A stretch of DNA of 64,000 nucleotides from Clostridiaceae bacterium (lineage in GTDB: Bacteria > Bacillota > Clostridia > Oscillospirales > Butyricicoccaceae): assembly GCA_018383195.1 (NCBI GenBank), contig JAGZOP010000006.1, positions 1 to 64,000 on the forward strand, in the 5' to 3' direction. Position 1 is the stretch's first letter. Each line of letters begins with the position of its first letter. A program made the position numbers and the translations under genes. Under the pieces are notes generated by a model, which made no database searches, was not told where the DNA came from, and saw only the letters and a program-made list of their open reading frames with translations. Of this stretch, positions 28,092-37,492 are shown piece by piece.

Positions 28092-28955
28092 TTACAATAA
28101 CATATCGCTCTCATTCTGGCGGCGCGGCTTTAAGATGCCGCTTCGCAGCAGCAGGATATGATTGAGCACCGGTCCCAAAAGCAGCGTAATACTGGTCAGG
28201 TACAGCCACAGCATCAGTACAATAATTGTGCCGAGCGAACCATACAGCAGCGAATACCGTGCAATTTTGTCCACATAAAATGAAAAGCCCAGCGAGATCA
28301 GTACCCAGCTCCCAAACGAGAACAGTGCGCCGGGCAGCACCTGCCGGAATGTGAGCCGCAGGTTGGGCACCAGCCGGTTGACCAGCAGCACGAACAGGAA
28401 CACGATGCTGACCGCAAGCGGCATCGAAGCGCTCTCAAACGCGCGAGTCACCATCTCCGGAATCGGAAACCACTGCCGCAGCACGCGAAACGCGGTACGT
28501 CCAAAGACCACGAGCGCAAGCGTGCCAATGATCGAAAGCAAAAAGCCGCCGGTAAACACAAGCGACATTACCAGTTGATACAACGCACCGGTGCGGCCAT
28601 GCACGCCATAGATTCCATTGACAGTACGCATCAGGGAACGCACTGCACGTGACAAAAAGTAAACCGTCAGCACCGTACCGAGAATCAACGGGCTGATGCG
28701 CGGCTGTGCAGCCAGATATTCAATATATCCGTGAATCATGCCCTGCACGCTTTCCGGCAAAAACCGGGTAAAGGTATCGATCGCATACTCAGACAGATGA
28801 ATGCGTGCGAGCACCGCAGTCGTAAACATCAGAATTGGACAAAAGGAAAACAGCAGAAAATAGGATAATTCTGCGGCAGCCTGCGGCACGCCTTCGGAAA
28901 AGTATCTGCCGATCAGTTGACGCACCACCCATGCAGCATTCGGTTTTTTCGCCAT
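28092..28955 (-). CDS. YihY/BrkB-family membrane protein
   Basis: ATG 28955 follows GAGGAGGGG; 287 residues, six helices. Family blocks are visible: AAELSYFLLFSFCPILMF, SRAVRSLMRTVNGIYGV, LPGALFSFGSWVLISLGFSFYVD and YGSLGTIIVLMLWLYLTS. Such proteins were once called ribonuclease BN but are now thought to be transporters or channels of unknown substrate. A further upstream ATG in frame has no ribosome binding site. Confidence 0.92.
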   Translation of the reverse strand: MAKKPNAAWVVRQLIGRYFSEGVPQAAAELSYFLLFSFCPILMFTTAVLARIHLSEYAIDTFTRFLPESVQGMIHGYIEYLAAQPRISPLILGTVLTVYFLSRAVRSLMRTVNGIYGVHGRTGALYQLVMSLVFTGGFLLSIIGTLALVVFGRTAFRVLRQWFPIPEMVTRAFESASMPLAVSIVFLFVLLVNRLVPNLRLTFRQVLPGALFSFGSWVLISLGFSFYVDKIARYSLLYGSLGTIIVLMLWLYLTSITLLLGPVLNHILLLRSGILKPRRQNESDMLL

Positions 28956-29052
28956 ATCCGCCCCCCTCCTCGACTTTCTGATCTTAATTTTATTGTACCA
29001 GCTTTTCCCGTTTTTCACAACCCAATTTGTTCGGCAAAAAATGCAGATACAC

Positions 29053-29081
29053 TTGATTTTTCGAACATATGTTGCTATACT
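29053..29081 (+). promoter_or_regulatory. Predicted promoter
   Basis: TTGATT (29053-29058) and TATACT (29076-29081), 17-bp spacer, 38 bases before the SLOG gene. Confidence 0.6.
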
Positions 29082-29119
29082 AGTATCGAACAAAAATTCG
29101 AGTTTGGAGGCATTCCGGT

Positions 29120-29620
29120 ATGGAGCGTTCGCAAGTGTGCTGTTTTTCCGGCTATCGACCGGAAAAATTCAATCTATCCCCGGATGAATTCGGTTCTATC
29201 ATGCAGGAACTGGAAACCGCTGTGCGCAATGCTGCCGCGGATGGTTACCGTCTTTTTGTTAGCGGAATGAGCCGCGGCTTTGACCTATGGGCAGCCGAAA
29301 CCGTGCTGAAATTGCGGAAGGAACTGCCCATCCAGCTGCTCTGCGCAGTACCGTTTGACGGGCAATCTGCGGGGTGGGAACCTGCTTGGCAGGCACTCCA
29401 CCGGCGTGTGCTGCTCGAAGCAGATCTTGTCCAGTCCCTTTCCAGAGAATACACACCGGACTGCTATTTTGTACGCAATCGGTTCATGGTGCAGGGATGC
29501 AGCCGCCTGATCTGCTGGTACGACGGGCAATCGGGCGGCACTGAATTTACAGTACGCTGTGCAAAGCGCAATGGACTTGAACTTGTAAACCTTGCAGACC
29601 GCCAGCTGAGCCTTTACTAA
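29120..29620 (+). CDS. SLOG-family protein (YpsA/DUF1273-like)
   Basis: This 166-residue protein has the SLOG pattern of Rossmann-like nucleotide-sensor proteins: CCFSGYRPEKF, YRLFVSGMSRGFDLWAAE and RNRFMVQGCSRLICWYDG. B. subtilis YpsA is the nearest named relative. It may bind a nucleotide or NAD-like ligand, and a link to cell-division control is reported for YpsA. The stop overlaps the convergent MnmM-type gene by 4 bases. Confidence 0.9.
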   Translation: MERSQVCCFSGYRPEKFNLSPDEFGSIMQELETAVRNAAADGYRLFVSGMSRGFDLWAAETVLKLRKELPIQLLCAVPFDGQSAGWEPAWQALHRRVLLEADLVQSLSREYTPDCYFVRNRFMVQGCSRLICWYDGQSGGTEFTVRCAKRNGLELVNLADRQLSLY

Positions 29621-30177
29621 CAATGTTTCCACAGAAATACCGGAATCGGCGGATCATTCGGGCGGTTCGCCCACGATGCCGTAAGCACGGTCATCTTTTG
29701 ATCGTTTAAGGATGCAAGATATTCAAGCAGCGCATCCCGCTCATCATATCCATTTGGACCGCCATAATAAATGGAAAGACTCATTACACCGCCCGGTTTC
29801 AGCACACGCAGTCCTGCTTCGATTGCAGGAATGGAGGTCTGCGCCGTTGTAAAAATCTCCGGATTCCCTCCCGGCAAACGTCCGAAATTGAACACAATGC
29901 AGTCTGCGGTATTTGCCTCCGCATAGCGCTCCATATTGCTGTGACTGTCAAGAATAAGCTGCGCATTGGTCAACCCCTCTGCTTCGAGCAGCATGCGCGT
30001 CTGCCGCACCGCGTCCGGCTGAATGTCAAACGCAAGTACGCGCCCCGATTCCCCCACCAGCCGGCAAAGCAGTGCGGTATCGCGTCCCTTTCCCATGGTG
30101 GCGTCAATGCAAAACGCACCCGGCTTCACATGACGGCGGATAAAATCATGTGCCGCTCCCAGTGTATTGAGTCCCAT
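29617..30177 (-). CDS. mnmM: Class I SAM-dependent methyltransferase, MnmM (YtqB) type
   Basis: The start at ATG 30177 has better spacing to AGGGGA than ATG 30183. The protein has ~186 residues. SAM motif I is DATMGKGRDTALLC, the acidic loop DIQPDA, motif IV NFGRLPGG and the end is SWANRPNDPPIPVFLWKH. This matches the rRNA_methylase PF06962 group, of which YtqB/MnmM methylates the wobble uridine of tRNA (nm5s2U to mnm5s2U). The gene is monocistronic. Confidence 0.85.
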   Translation of the reverse strand: MGLNTLGAAHDFIRRHVKPGAFCIDATMGKGRDTALLCRLVGESGRVLAFDIQPDAVRQTRMLLEAEGLTNAQLILDSHSNMERYAEANTADCIVFNFGRLPGGNPEIFTTAQTSIPAIEAGLRVLKPGGVMSLSIYYGGPNGYDERDALLEYLASLNDQKMTVLTASWANRPNDPPIPVFLWKHC

Positions 30178-30259
30178 CGTCATTTCCCCTATCGTTTTTT
30201 ATCAGTGTATCATAATTCCCTGCATCTCTGCAATCTTTCAAAAAGCATAAAAATTTATC

Positions 30260-30288
30260 TTGCCAAACCTGATTTTTTCTTGTATAAT
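30260..30288 (+). promoter_or_regulatory. tRNA-Leu promoter
   Basis: TTGCCA (30260-30265) and TATAAT (30283-30288) with a 17-bp spacer end 9 bases before the mature tRNA. Confidence 0.8.
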
Positions 30289-30297
30289 ATAGACCAT

Positions 30298-30384
30298 GCC
30301 GGTGTGATGGAATTGGTAGACGTAGTGGACTCAAAATCCACCGGTGGCGACACCGTACCGGTTCGAGTCCGGTCACCGGCACCA
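30298..30384 (+). tRNA. tRNA-Leu (anticodon CAA)
   Basis: The acceptor GCCGGTG pairs with CACCGGC, the anticodon arm is GTGGA-CTCAAAA-TCCAC, there is a class II variable arm (GGTGGCGACACC region), the T arm contains GGTTCGAGTCC, and CCA is at 30382-30384. Confidence 0.97.
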
Positions 30385-30460
30385 AAAAACCTCCGCATTC
30401 TTTTGGATGCGGAGGTTTTTTCTTGTCGTTGATCCCAACCTCGAGCCGCCGCTCGACGCC
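30367..30460. repeat. tRNA 3'-end and terminator segment, copy 1
   Basis: This segment holds the last part of tRNA-Leu (GTCCGGTCACC), the terminator CCTCCGCAT/ATGCGGAGG with T-run (30389-30422) and ~40 bases beyond. The terminator part (30390-30460, 71 bases) recurs at 30540-30610 with three mismatches. Confidence 0.8.
30389..30422 (+). terminator. Terminator of tRNA-Leu
   Basis: CCTCCGCAT (30390-30398) pairs with ATGCGGAGG (30407-30415), followed by six T. Confidence 0.85.
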
Positions 30461-30520
30461 CGCCCGCAGGCGGGTGATTCGGAGCGCAACCGCCCATAGG
30501 GCGGCTCTTGGCGCGGAGAT

Positions 30521-30610
30521 GTCCGGTCACCATTTTTCCCCTCCGCATCCCTTTGGATGCGGAGGTTTTTTCTTGTCGTTGATCCCAACCTCGAGCCGCC
30601 GTTCGACGCC
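30521..30610. repeat. tRNA 3'-end and terminator segment, copy 2
   Basis: GTCCGGTCACC of the tRNA T arm/acceptor reappears at 30521-30531 without the rest of a tRNA, followed by the second copy of the terminator and its 3' flank (30540-30610). It looks like a tandem duplication of the end of the tRNA-Leu gene. Confidence 0.75.
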
Positions 30611-30612
30611 GA

Positions 30613-30657
30613 TAAAATGCCCTCCGCATCCTTATTCTTGGGAATGCAGAGGGCGTT
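30613..30657 (-). terminator. Terminator of the ABC-F gene
   Basis: Read leftwards, CGCCCTCTGCAT pairs with ATGCGGAGGGC, followed by ATTTT. Its core resembles the two terminator copies to its left. Confidence 0.7.
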
Positions 30658-30662
30658 TCTAT

Positions 30663-32447
30663 TTATGCTTCCCAAGCGGCAATTTTTTCTGCCAGTTCGG
30701 TCAGATAGAGCCAGCGCTCGGTCTTTTCCTCCAATGCCTGTTCCACTGTCTGCTGTTCTTCCAAGAGTGTTTGCAGTTTCACATAATCACTGCCCGCAGA
30801 TGCAATCTCAGCTTCAATCGACTCTTTTTTTACAGTCAATGCTTCTAGTTCGGCATCAATCGTCTGATATTCCCGCTGCTCCTTGTACGAAAACCGCGGA
30901 CGCGCATCAGCCAAAGCTGCACGGGGCGCTGCCTTGACTTTATTCTTTTCCCGCGGTGCAGGTACATCCTCCCTGCGTTTCTGCTGGTACTCCGTAAATC
31001 CGCCGATGTATTTACAGGTTTCTCCTGCTTCCCGCACCTCTACAATGCGCTCTGCCAACTTGTCAAGAAAATACCGGTCATGCGATACTGCAAGCACTGC
31101 CCCCGGAAATCCCTCGAGGTAATCCTCCAGGATGGTCAAAGTTTCGACATCGAGATCATTGGTCGGCTCGTCTAAAAGCAGGATATTCGGTGCTCCAATG
31201 AGCACACACAGCAAAAACAGCCGCCGCTTTTCCCCGCCTGACAGCGACCCGATTTTAGCATACTGCTGATCGCCCGGAAACAGGAATCGCTCCAGCAACT
31301 GCGATGCCGAAAAGGTGCCTTCGGCAGTCTCGACATGATTTGCAATCGCACGCACCGCATCAATCACCCGATCTTCCGGGTCGAGTTCACGTGCCTCCTG
31401 TGTGAAATACCCAATGCGCACCGTCGAGCCAATGTCAATCGTACCCTCATCCGGTTCCAATCGTCCTGCAATGAGATTGAGCAGCGTTGACTTGCCCGCA
31501 CCATTTCTGCCCACAATGCCGACGCGGTCATTCCTTGCAATCTGGTCGGAAAAGCTGCGCAGCACGGTCCGTTCCCCGAAGGCTTTCATGATATTTTCCA
31601 GTTCGATGGTTTTGCGTCCCAATCGGCTGGACGCAGCAGCAAGCTGCACAGTGCTGTCCCGTTCCGGCGCTGCCTGATTTTTCAGCGCCTCGTAGCGCTC
31701 CAGACGATCACGGCTCTTCGTGCCGCGCGCCCGGGCACCGCGCATCACCCACTCGCGCTCACGGCGCAGAATAGACTGCCGTTTACGCTCGCTTGCGTCT
31801 GCCATTGCAAGACGTTCGGCTTTGAGCTCCAAATATTTGGACCAACCGCCCTCATAGCTGTATAAAGCGCCGTGATCGACCTCTACAATCCGGTTCACGA
31901 CGCGGTCGAGGAAATAACGGTCATGTGTAATCAGCACAAGCGCTCCGCGGAAACGGCGCAGATAATCCTCCAGCCACTCGACCATTTCAAGATCCAAATG
32001 GTTGGTCGGTTCATCGAGCAGCAGCACGTCAGCAGGCTGCAGCAGGGTTGCAGCAAGTGCCGCCCGTTTGCGCTGTCCACCCGAAAGTGTGCCGACACGC
32101 TGCGTGCAGTTGGCAATGCCGAACCGCATGAGCATGGCACGCGCTTCATACTCAGCAGCTTCGCGTGCATCATCTGGCAGCAGACGCAATACCTGCTCAA
32201 GCACCGCTGCATTTTCATCCATCGCCGGATTCTGCGGCAGATAGGCGGCGCGTACCCGCGGAAACAACTGCACCGTTCCACGGTCCGGTTCCTCAGCACG
32301 CGCAAGCAGCCGCAGCAGGGTTGATTTTCCTGTTCCGTTAATTCCGATAATTCCGATTTTATCTCCGCTGTCCACATAAACAGAAACATCTGCAAGCAAC
32401 TGCCTAAGACCGTAATTTTTGCAGAGATGTTCGGCTGCAATCAGCAT
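30663..32447 (-). CDS. ABC-F family ATPase (Uup-like)
   Basis: This 594-residue cytosolic protein with two ABC domains has Walker A GINGTGKST (~38) and GRNGAGKST (~318), signatures LSGGQRKR and LSGGEKRR, and Walker B LLLDEPTNHLD and LLLDEPTNDLD. The arm/linker with RARGTKSRDRLERYE lies between. The C-terminal ~80 residues are a coiled coil, as in Uup. There are no membrane segments. ABC-F proteins act on ribosomes or on branched DNA; resistance function is not indicated. The start is behind AAAGGAGG. Confidence 0.93.
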   Translation of the reverse strand: MLIAAEHLCKNYGLRQLLADVSVYVDSGDKIGIIGINGTGKSTLLRLLARAEEPDRGTVQLFPRVRAAYLPQNPAMDENAAVLEQVLRLLPDDAREAAEYEARAMLMRFGIANCTQRVGTLSGGQRKRAALAATLLQPADVLLLDEPTNHLDLEMVEWLEDYLRRFRGALVLITHDRYFLDRVVNRIVEVDHGALYSYEGGWSKYLELKAERLAMADASERKRQSILRREREWVMRGARARGTKSRDRLERYEALKNQAAPERDSTVQLAAASSRLGRKTIELENIMKAFGERTVLRSFSDQIARNDRVGIVGRNGAGKSTLLNLIAGRLEPDEGTIDIGSTVRIGYFTQEARELDPEDRVIDAVRAIANHVETAEGTFSASQLLERFLFPGDQQYAKIGSLSGGEKRRLFLLCVLIGAPNILLLDEPTNDLDVETLTILEDYLEGFPGAVLAVSHDRYFLDKLAERIVEVREAGETCKYIGGFTEYQQKRREDVPAPREKNKVKAAPRAALADARPRFSYKEQREYQTIDAELEALTVKKESIEAEIASAGSDYVKLQTLLEEQQTVEQALEEKTERWLYLTELAEKIAAWEA

Positions 32448-32550
32448 GGTTTTCCTCCTTTGGGACGCATTCTGCCGCCCACGATACGATTTTTGTTCCC
32501 GTTCATGATACCATAAAAATCACGGGGCGGCAACCGTCCCGAAAAATCGG

Positions 32551-32579
32551 TTGTAAATATCTTCCCCGGATGATACAAT
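32551..32579 (+). promoter_or_regulatory. Predicted promoter
   Basis: TTGTAA (32551-32556) and TACAAT (32574-32579), 17-bp spacer, 32 bases before the DUF1624 gene. Confidence 0.65.
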
Positions 32580-32611
32580 AAAGCTATCGTTTTCCAGAAG
32601 AGGGTGATTCA

Positions 32612-33376
32612 ATGCCTGTGCTCACACCGGAGATACACGTTCATCCTGTGCTGCCCTGCCGCTATGCGGTGCTTGACACCCTGCGCGGTCTTGCACTGGT
32701 TGGCATGATTCTCTATCATCTCTGCTATAACCTGCATTTCATATTCGGTGTTTCACTGCCATGGTTCCAATCCACCGGAGCACAGTTCTGGCAAATTCTA
32801 AACAGCGGTTTGTTTCTGCTCTTGGCAGGAATCTGTACGCATCTAACCCGCAAGCCCTACCGGCGCACCCTTCGTGTGGGCGCTGCCGCGCTGCTGGTTT
32901 CCCTTATCACATTTTTCTTTACACCGCAGGAGTGCATTGTATTCGGCATTCTGCACTGTATGACTTGGTGTATGCTGTTTTTTGCAGTGTTTCAGCCGTT
33001 ACTGCGCAAAATTCCCGCCAAAATCGGACTGCTCTGCTCGGTTTTCCTTTTTGCATTGACCTATCATGTACCGCAAAAGTATCTGCTGTTTGAACCATTT
33101 GCAATTCCGCTGCCCGAAAGCTGGTATGTATCCTATTGGCTGTCCGTCATCGGATTCCTGTCTCCTGATTTTGTATCCGCCGATTACTTTCCAATTTTCC
33201 CTTACTTATTCCTGTTTTTAGCCGGTCACTTTCTTGGCAGATGGCTGCATTACCTGCCTGAATCAATCCGTTCATTTTCTGTGCACCCGCTTACCGCACT
33301 TGGACGTCATAGCATGATGATCTATCTGGCTCATCAGCCGGTGTTATATGGTTTCATGCATCTGATTTTGGGCTGA
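32612..33376 (+). CDS. DUF1624 / heparan-alpha-glucosaminide acetyltransferase-like membrane protein
   Basis: This 254-residue protein has seven or eight hydrophobic helices and begins RYAVLDTLRGLALVGMILYHLCYNL, the acyltransferase-type first helix with the essential His. HCMTWCMLFF and HSMMIYLAHQP follow. The family catalyses or is thought to catalyse transmembrane acetyl transfer; the acceptor is unknown. It is monocistronic with its own promoter. Confidence 0.88.
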   Translation: MPVLTPEIHVHPVLPCRYAVLDTLRGLALVGMILYHLCYNLHFIFGVSLPWFQSTGAQFWQILNSGLFLLLAGICTHLTRKPYRRTLRVGAAALLVSLITFFFTPQECIVFGILHCMTWCMLFFAVFQPLLRKIPAKIGLLCSVFLFALTYHVPQKYLLFEPFAIPLPESWYVSYWLSVIGFLSPDFVSADYFPIFPYLFLFLAGHFLGRWLHYLPESIRSFSVHPLTALGRHSMMIYLAHQPVLYGFMHLILG

Positions 33377-33414
33377 ATCGATATCTTTGTCGGAAAACGT
33401 AACACAAATGACAC

Positions 33415-33443
33415 TTTACAATTATTTTAAGTCGTGTTACGAT
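33415..33443 (+). promoter_or_regulatory. smpB promoter
   Basis: TTTACA (33415-33420) and TACGAT (33438-33443), 17-bp spacer. Confidence 0.6.
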
Positions 33444-33474
33444 AATACTGCACCATTTGAGAAAGGAGTCTGTC

Positions 33475-33942
33475 ATGGCAACAAAAATTGGAACCAAACA
33501 AGTTACTGCAAATAAAAAGGCATGGCACGACTACTTTGTCGAGGAAAAGCTTGAAGCAGGGATTGAACTGGCTGGTACCGAGGTCAAATCCATTCGGCTT
33601 GGACAGGTGGGTCTGAAAGATTCCTACTGCACCTTTAAAGATGGTGAAATTTTTGTACGCGGCATGCATATCAGCCCGTACGAAAAGGGAAATATCTTTA
33701 ACAAAGATCCTCTGCGTGTACGCAAGCTGCTGCTGCACAAAAAAGAAATCATGCGTCTATTTGGTAAAACCAAGCAGGATGGTTACTCAGTCATTCCGCT
33801 GAGTGTGTACTTTCGCAATTCGCATGTAAAAATTGAACTTGGACTGTGTAAGGGTAAAAAATTACACGACAAGCGCGATAGTATGGCACAGCGAGATGCA
33901 AAACGCGAGATGGATCGCGCCATGAAAAATCGTAATCGTTGA
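33475..33942 (+). CDS. smpB: SsrA-binding protein SmpB
   Basis: This 155-residue protein has ATG 33475 behind AAAGGAG. The conserved blocks are [24 protein letters not shown] (residues ~18-41), [28 protein letters not shown] and the basic tail [11 protein letters not shown]. It loads tmRNA onto stalled ribosomes. The ssrA gene starts 24 bases after its stop, the classical pairing. Confidence 0.98.
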   Translation: MATKIGTKQVTANKKAWHDYFVEEKLEAGIELAGTEVKSIRLGQVGLKDSYCTFKDGEIFVRGMHISPYEKGNIFNKDPLRVRKLLLHKKEIMRLFGKTKQDGYSVIPLSVYFRNSHVKIELGLCKGKKLHDKRDSMAQRDAKREMDRAMKNRNR

Positions 33943-33965
33943 CAAATTGAGCATTTTCTCAATCT

Positions 33966-34319
33966 GGGGACGTACCGGCTTCGACGGGGGTGTTGAAGCA
34001 GGAATAGCGGGCGGAAGTGAGGACGCTTCCTTAAAAGCCTCAACTGTTTATAAATTAAACAACAACGATTATTCTTTACAGGCTGCCTAATTAGGCTGGC
34101 CCGTCCTGCCTGAGAGGACCACGGCTCGGGGTCAGGGCGTCGATTTGTGGTGAACGTGTACGGGTTAAGAGTTGCGCCCGTCATGTAAAATGACTCTACC
34201 GAAGCAGTAAGCCTGTTTGCCGGCGTGCTGTGGAGGGAATTCCAAACGACAAACTGCGCCCGGAGAAGTTCTTGTGGATGTGCTTTCGGACAGGGGTTCA
34301 ACTCCCCTCGTCTCCACCA
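33966..34319 (+). ncRNA. ssrA: Transfer-messenger RNA (tmRNA)
   Basis: The tRNA-like acceptor GGGGACG at 33966 pairs with CGTCTCC near 34309, followed by ACCA (34316-34319). The T arm contains GGTTCAACTCC. The tag reading frame ends NNNDYSLQAA followed by TAA at about 34088-34090. The resume codon is probably one of the GCC/AAC codons before it and cannot be fixed by eye. Pseudoknot segments fill the 3' half. Confidence 0.96.
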
Positions 34320-34322
34320 TAG

Positions 34323-34360
34323 AAAAGGCCTTGATTCTTGTATTGAATCAAGGTCTTTTT
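34323..34360 (+). terminator. Terminator of ssrA
   Basis: AAAAGGCCTTGATTC (34323-34337) pairs with GAATCAAGGTCTTTT, followed by T. The 155 bases from here to 34515 hold no gene that I can support. Confidence 0.88.
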
Positions 34361-34515
34361 CTTTATATCAAGATGTTTTGTGGACTTTTCGGAACTTATT
34401 TTTGCTTTTTAATTTTGGGCTTATTATTGAAATAACCCACATGGAACCCCTTTTGACCGATCTGCTGCAAGACAATGACGATGCTATTCATTTTTCATAC
34501 TTTGATATACAACCC

Positions 34516-35895
34516 CTACGCATCTGCATATTCCCGGCGCGCCGCTTCCCACTTCATACGGTCTCTGCGCCATAAATGAATCCAGAACAGAATCAGGGAA
34601 ATCCATACCAATGTCCAGCTGATCGGGAATGCAAAATAAACCCATTCAACGCCCACCGCGCTGGTATCCAAGAAATAAATCCAAAGCAAACGGAATCCAC
34701 ATGTGCCTAACAAATTAATAATTACCGGCGCAATCGGGACACCATAGCCGCGAATTGCACCCACAAGCACGTCAGCCATCCCAAAAATCGCATACGGTGC
34801 AGCAATAATCACAAGCCGCCATGCGCCTGCCGCAATGACTGCCGGATCGCTGTTATAAATGCTGATGAGCGGCTCAGCAAAAATCACCGCAAGCGCACTC
34901 TGTGCCACGCCGACCACAAAGACACACACCAGACAGGTTCGCACAATGCGGCCGATACGGTCATACCGTCCTGCACCAATATTCTGGCTGGTAAATGTCT
35001 GACATGCATGATGAAACGCATTCATAGAACTATACAAAAGATTCTCAATATTTTCTGCCGCACTCGAACCCGCCATAATAATGCTGTCATATGAGTTGAT
35101 GGCGCCTTGGATGGATACATTTGCAAAATTAAACAGACAGCTTTGAATTCCGGCGGGAATCCCAATCCGCGCCATATCAATGGCGCTTTGCTTATCAATA
35201 CACAATTTTTTCAAGGAAAAATGCAGTTCATCCTCCGCATGGGATAAACACCGCATCACCAAAAATGCACTGATTGCTTCACTGATAATGGTCGCAAGTG
35301 CTACGCCGACCACATTCATCTCAAACTGAATTACAAAGATTAAGTTCAAAACTATATTGATAACGCCGCTGATCGACAGGAACACAAGCGGACGCCGCGT
35401 ATCCCCTTTGGCACGCAGCGCTGCCGCGCCGTAGTTATACAGCATATTAAACGGTGTGCCAATGAAGTAGATACGCATGTAAATCGCCGCAAGCGGACGC
35501 ACATCTGCCGGTACAGAAATCAAATCCAATACCCATCCTGCGACTGCAATGCCAATTGCCCCCAGAATTGCACCGCCTGCCAGTGCAATTATCACAGCCG
35601 TGTGCAGCATACGGGAAATCTCCCGCTCGTATCCTGTCAATCCTAAATAGCGCGCAATGACTACATTGACCCCCACCGACAAACCGATCAGCAGATTGAC
35701 AAACAGGTAAATAACGCTCACCGTGCTGCCAACCGCAGCAAGGCTCTCATGCCCCGCAAACCGCCCCACCACGACAATATCCGCCGCATTAAACAGCAGC
35801 TGCAAGACGTTTGACGCCATCAGCGGCAGACTGAACAGCAAAATCTTGCCTAGCAGCGGACCGTGTGTCATGTCGATTGTTGTTCCATTTTTCAT
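34516..35895 (-). CDS. MATE-family efflux transporter
   Basis: This 459-residue protein with twelve predicted helices starts GPLLGKILLFSLPLMASNVLQLLFNAADIVVVGRFAGHESLAAVGS, the MATE N-lobe entry of the DinF/NorM-like branch. The matching C-lobe is QSCLFNFANVSIQGAINSYDSI. It exports cationic drugs or metabolites by Na+ or H+ antiport. It is single and leftward; the site is AAGGGGG. Confidence 0.95.
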   Translation of the reverse strand: MKNGTTIDMTHGPLLGKILLFSLPLMASNVLQLLFNAADIVVVGRFAGHESLAAVGSTVSVIYLFVNLLIGLSVGVNVVIARYLGLTGYEREISRMLHTAVIIALAGGAILGAIGIAVAGWVLDLISVPADVRPLAAIYMRIYFIGTPFNMLYNYGAAALRAKGDTRRPLVFLSISGVINIVLNLIFVIQFEMNVVGVALATIISEAISAFLVMRCLSHAEDELHFSLKKLCIDKQSAIDMARIGIPAGIQSCLFNFANVSIQGAINSYDSIIMAGSSAAENIENLLYSSMNAFHHACQTFTSQNIGAGRYDRIGRIVRTCLVCVFVVGVAQSALAVIFAEPLISIYNSDPAVIAAGAWRLVIIAAPYAIFGMADVLVGAIRGYGVPIAPVIINLLGTCGFRLLWIYFLDTSAVGVEWVYFAFPISWTLVWISLILFWIHLWRRDRMKWEAARREYADA

Positions 35896-36131
35896 AGAAT
35901 CCCCCTTCTATCTACGAAAATTAAGGGGATTTTTACGCAAATCCCCTTGCCTCTATCATACCGATTCCCGACGGTTCAGGCAAGCATCTTTTTGCACAAA
36001 AGATGCCCACTTTTTCCGATTGGATACGGCACTGTTTCTATGGATTCTCTTTCTTCTCTTCATAAAATATGGTATACTATGTTCCATATAATCCGTACAT
36101 AATTTTGTCCACAAAATTCTTGGAGGTGTAT

Positions 36132-37319
36132 ATGAAAAAACTGTTTCAGCACGGTCTGGCGGCAGCGCTGGCTGTCACACTCTCCATCCATTCGGCATGT
36201 GCTGTCAACTGGGGATTGTGGTACGGCAATGGCGCAGGGCAGCCGCCCACCGGAGAAGATTCTGCTCAAACCCTTGCGCAGTATGGCGCATATTACATGG
36301 GTTCTCCCGAGGAAAAAATACTCTATCTCACCTTTGACTGCGGTTATGAAAATGGACAAACCGCAAAAATTCTGGATACCTTGAAAAAACAGCATGTACC
36401 CGCTGCTTTCTTCGTTGTCGGGCATTATCTGGATGCCGCTCCCGCACTTGTGAAACGCATGGGGGACGAGGGGCATCTGGTATGCAATCACTCACTCAAC
36501 CACCCAAACATGAGCCGGGTGAATGATTCCCGTTTTTCAAGTGAATTGACCGACCTTGCCGCACAGTACAAAGCGTTGACAGGGCGTACCATTGCACCGT
36601 TTTACCGTCCGCCTGAGGGTTCTTATACCCACGAAAACCTTCGTTGGGCACAGGCGCTTGGATATCACACCATCTTATGGAGCACTGCATACGCCGACTG
36701 GGACCCCGAAAAGCAGCCCTCCTATCAGAATGCACTCGCTACGGTACGAAGCCGCTCTCACAACGGTGCTATCGTTTTGCTGCATGCCGTTTCTTCCACC
36801 AATGCAGAGATTCTGAGTGAACTCATCGAGCGATGGCGTGCCGATGGATACACCTTTCAGGCGCTCTCTTCCCTTCCCGGTATCCCGGCACCAACGATCA
36901 ATGCACAACCCAGTACCGCACAATTCCGCGTAGTGCAAACGCCATTTACGCCGACGGCTTTTCTGATTGGAGATGTGCACTATGTCAAACTGCGGGATGC
37001 GGCGCTTGCGCTCGAGAATACCGGTGCAGCATTTTCCATTGACTACGATGCAAACGAAAACACCGTGCGTCTAACCACAGGAGAAACCTATCAGCCGCTC
37101 GGCATAGAACTGACCGGCATGCGGGATGCCGCAATGTTACAAGCCATTTCCAGCCGGCAATCCATGCTGCTCGATGGCACGCCCCTGACACTTGATGCTT
37201 ATCTCATTGACGGTGCCAATTATATCAAACTGCGCGACCTCACCGAACTGTTCGATTGCGAAGTGACCTATGATGCAGAAACCCATACCGTCTGTTTGAA
37301 TCCACCAGATATTGCATGA
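36132..37319 (+). CDS. pdaA: PdaA-type peptidoglycan deacetylase with C-terminal stalk domain
   Basis: This 395-residue protein has ATG 36132 behind TTGGAGGTG. Residues 1-25 are a signal peptide. Residues 60-250 match PdaA, the N-acetylmuramate deacetylase needed for muramic delta-lactam in spore cortex: ILYLTFDCGYENGQTAKILD (metal Asp), FFVVGHYLD, GHLVCNHSLNHPNMS (H-x3-H), FYRPPEGSYT and AIVLLHAVSS. Residues 280-390 are a copper amine oxidase N-terminal-like stalk domain in two halves (VHYVKLRDAAL, ANYIKLRDLTELF). This C-terminal domain is absent in B. subtilis PdaA. The active-site residues look intact, unlike the protein at 20868-22028. Confidence 0.9.
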   Translation: MKKLFQHGLAAALAVTLSIHSACAVNWGLWYGNGAGQPPTGEDSAQTLAQYGAYYMGSPEEKILYLTFDCGYENGQTAKILDTLKKQHVPAAFFVVGHYLDAAPALVKRMGDEGHLVCNHSLNHPNMSRVNDSRFSSELTDLAAQYKALTGRTIAPFYRPPEGSYTHENLRWAQALGYHTILWSTAYADWDPEKQPSYQNALATVRSRSHNGAIVLLHAVSSTNAEILSELIERWRADGYTFQALSSLPGIPAPTINAQPSTAQFRVVQTPFTPTAFLIGDVHYVKLRDAALALENTGAAFSIDYDANENTVRLTTGETYQPLGIELTGMRDAAMLQAISSRQSMLLDGTPLTLDAYLIDGANYIKLRDLTELFDCEVTYDAETHTVCLNPPDIA

Positions 37320-37492
37320 CCTTTTATCAGCAATGCCTCCGCAGATTCGGCAGCCTTGTCGCTGCACCGCCGGTATTCCGGCAAAACAGGGAAACTCGGG
37401 TAACCGTGTTTCCGCTCCCATGTTTCCAAACTTTTTTCGCTTGAATCCTATATTTTTGTGCAAATAAACTTTGAAAACCCTTCCAAAAACGA

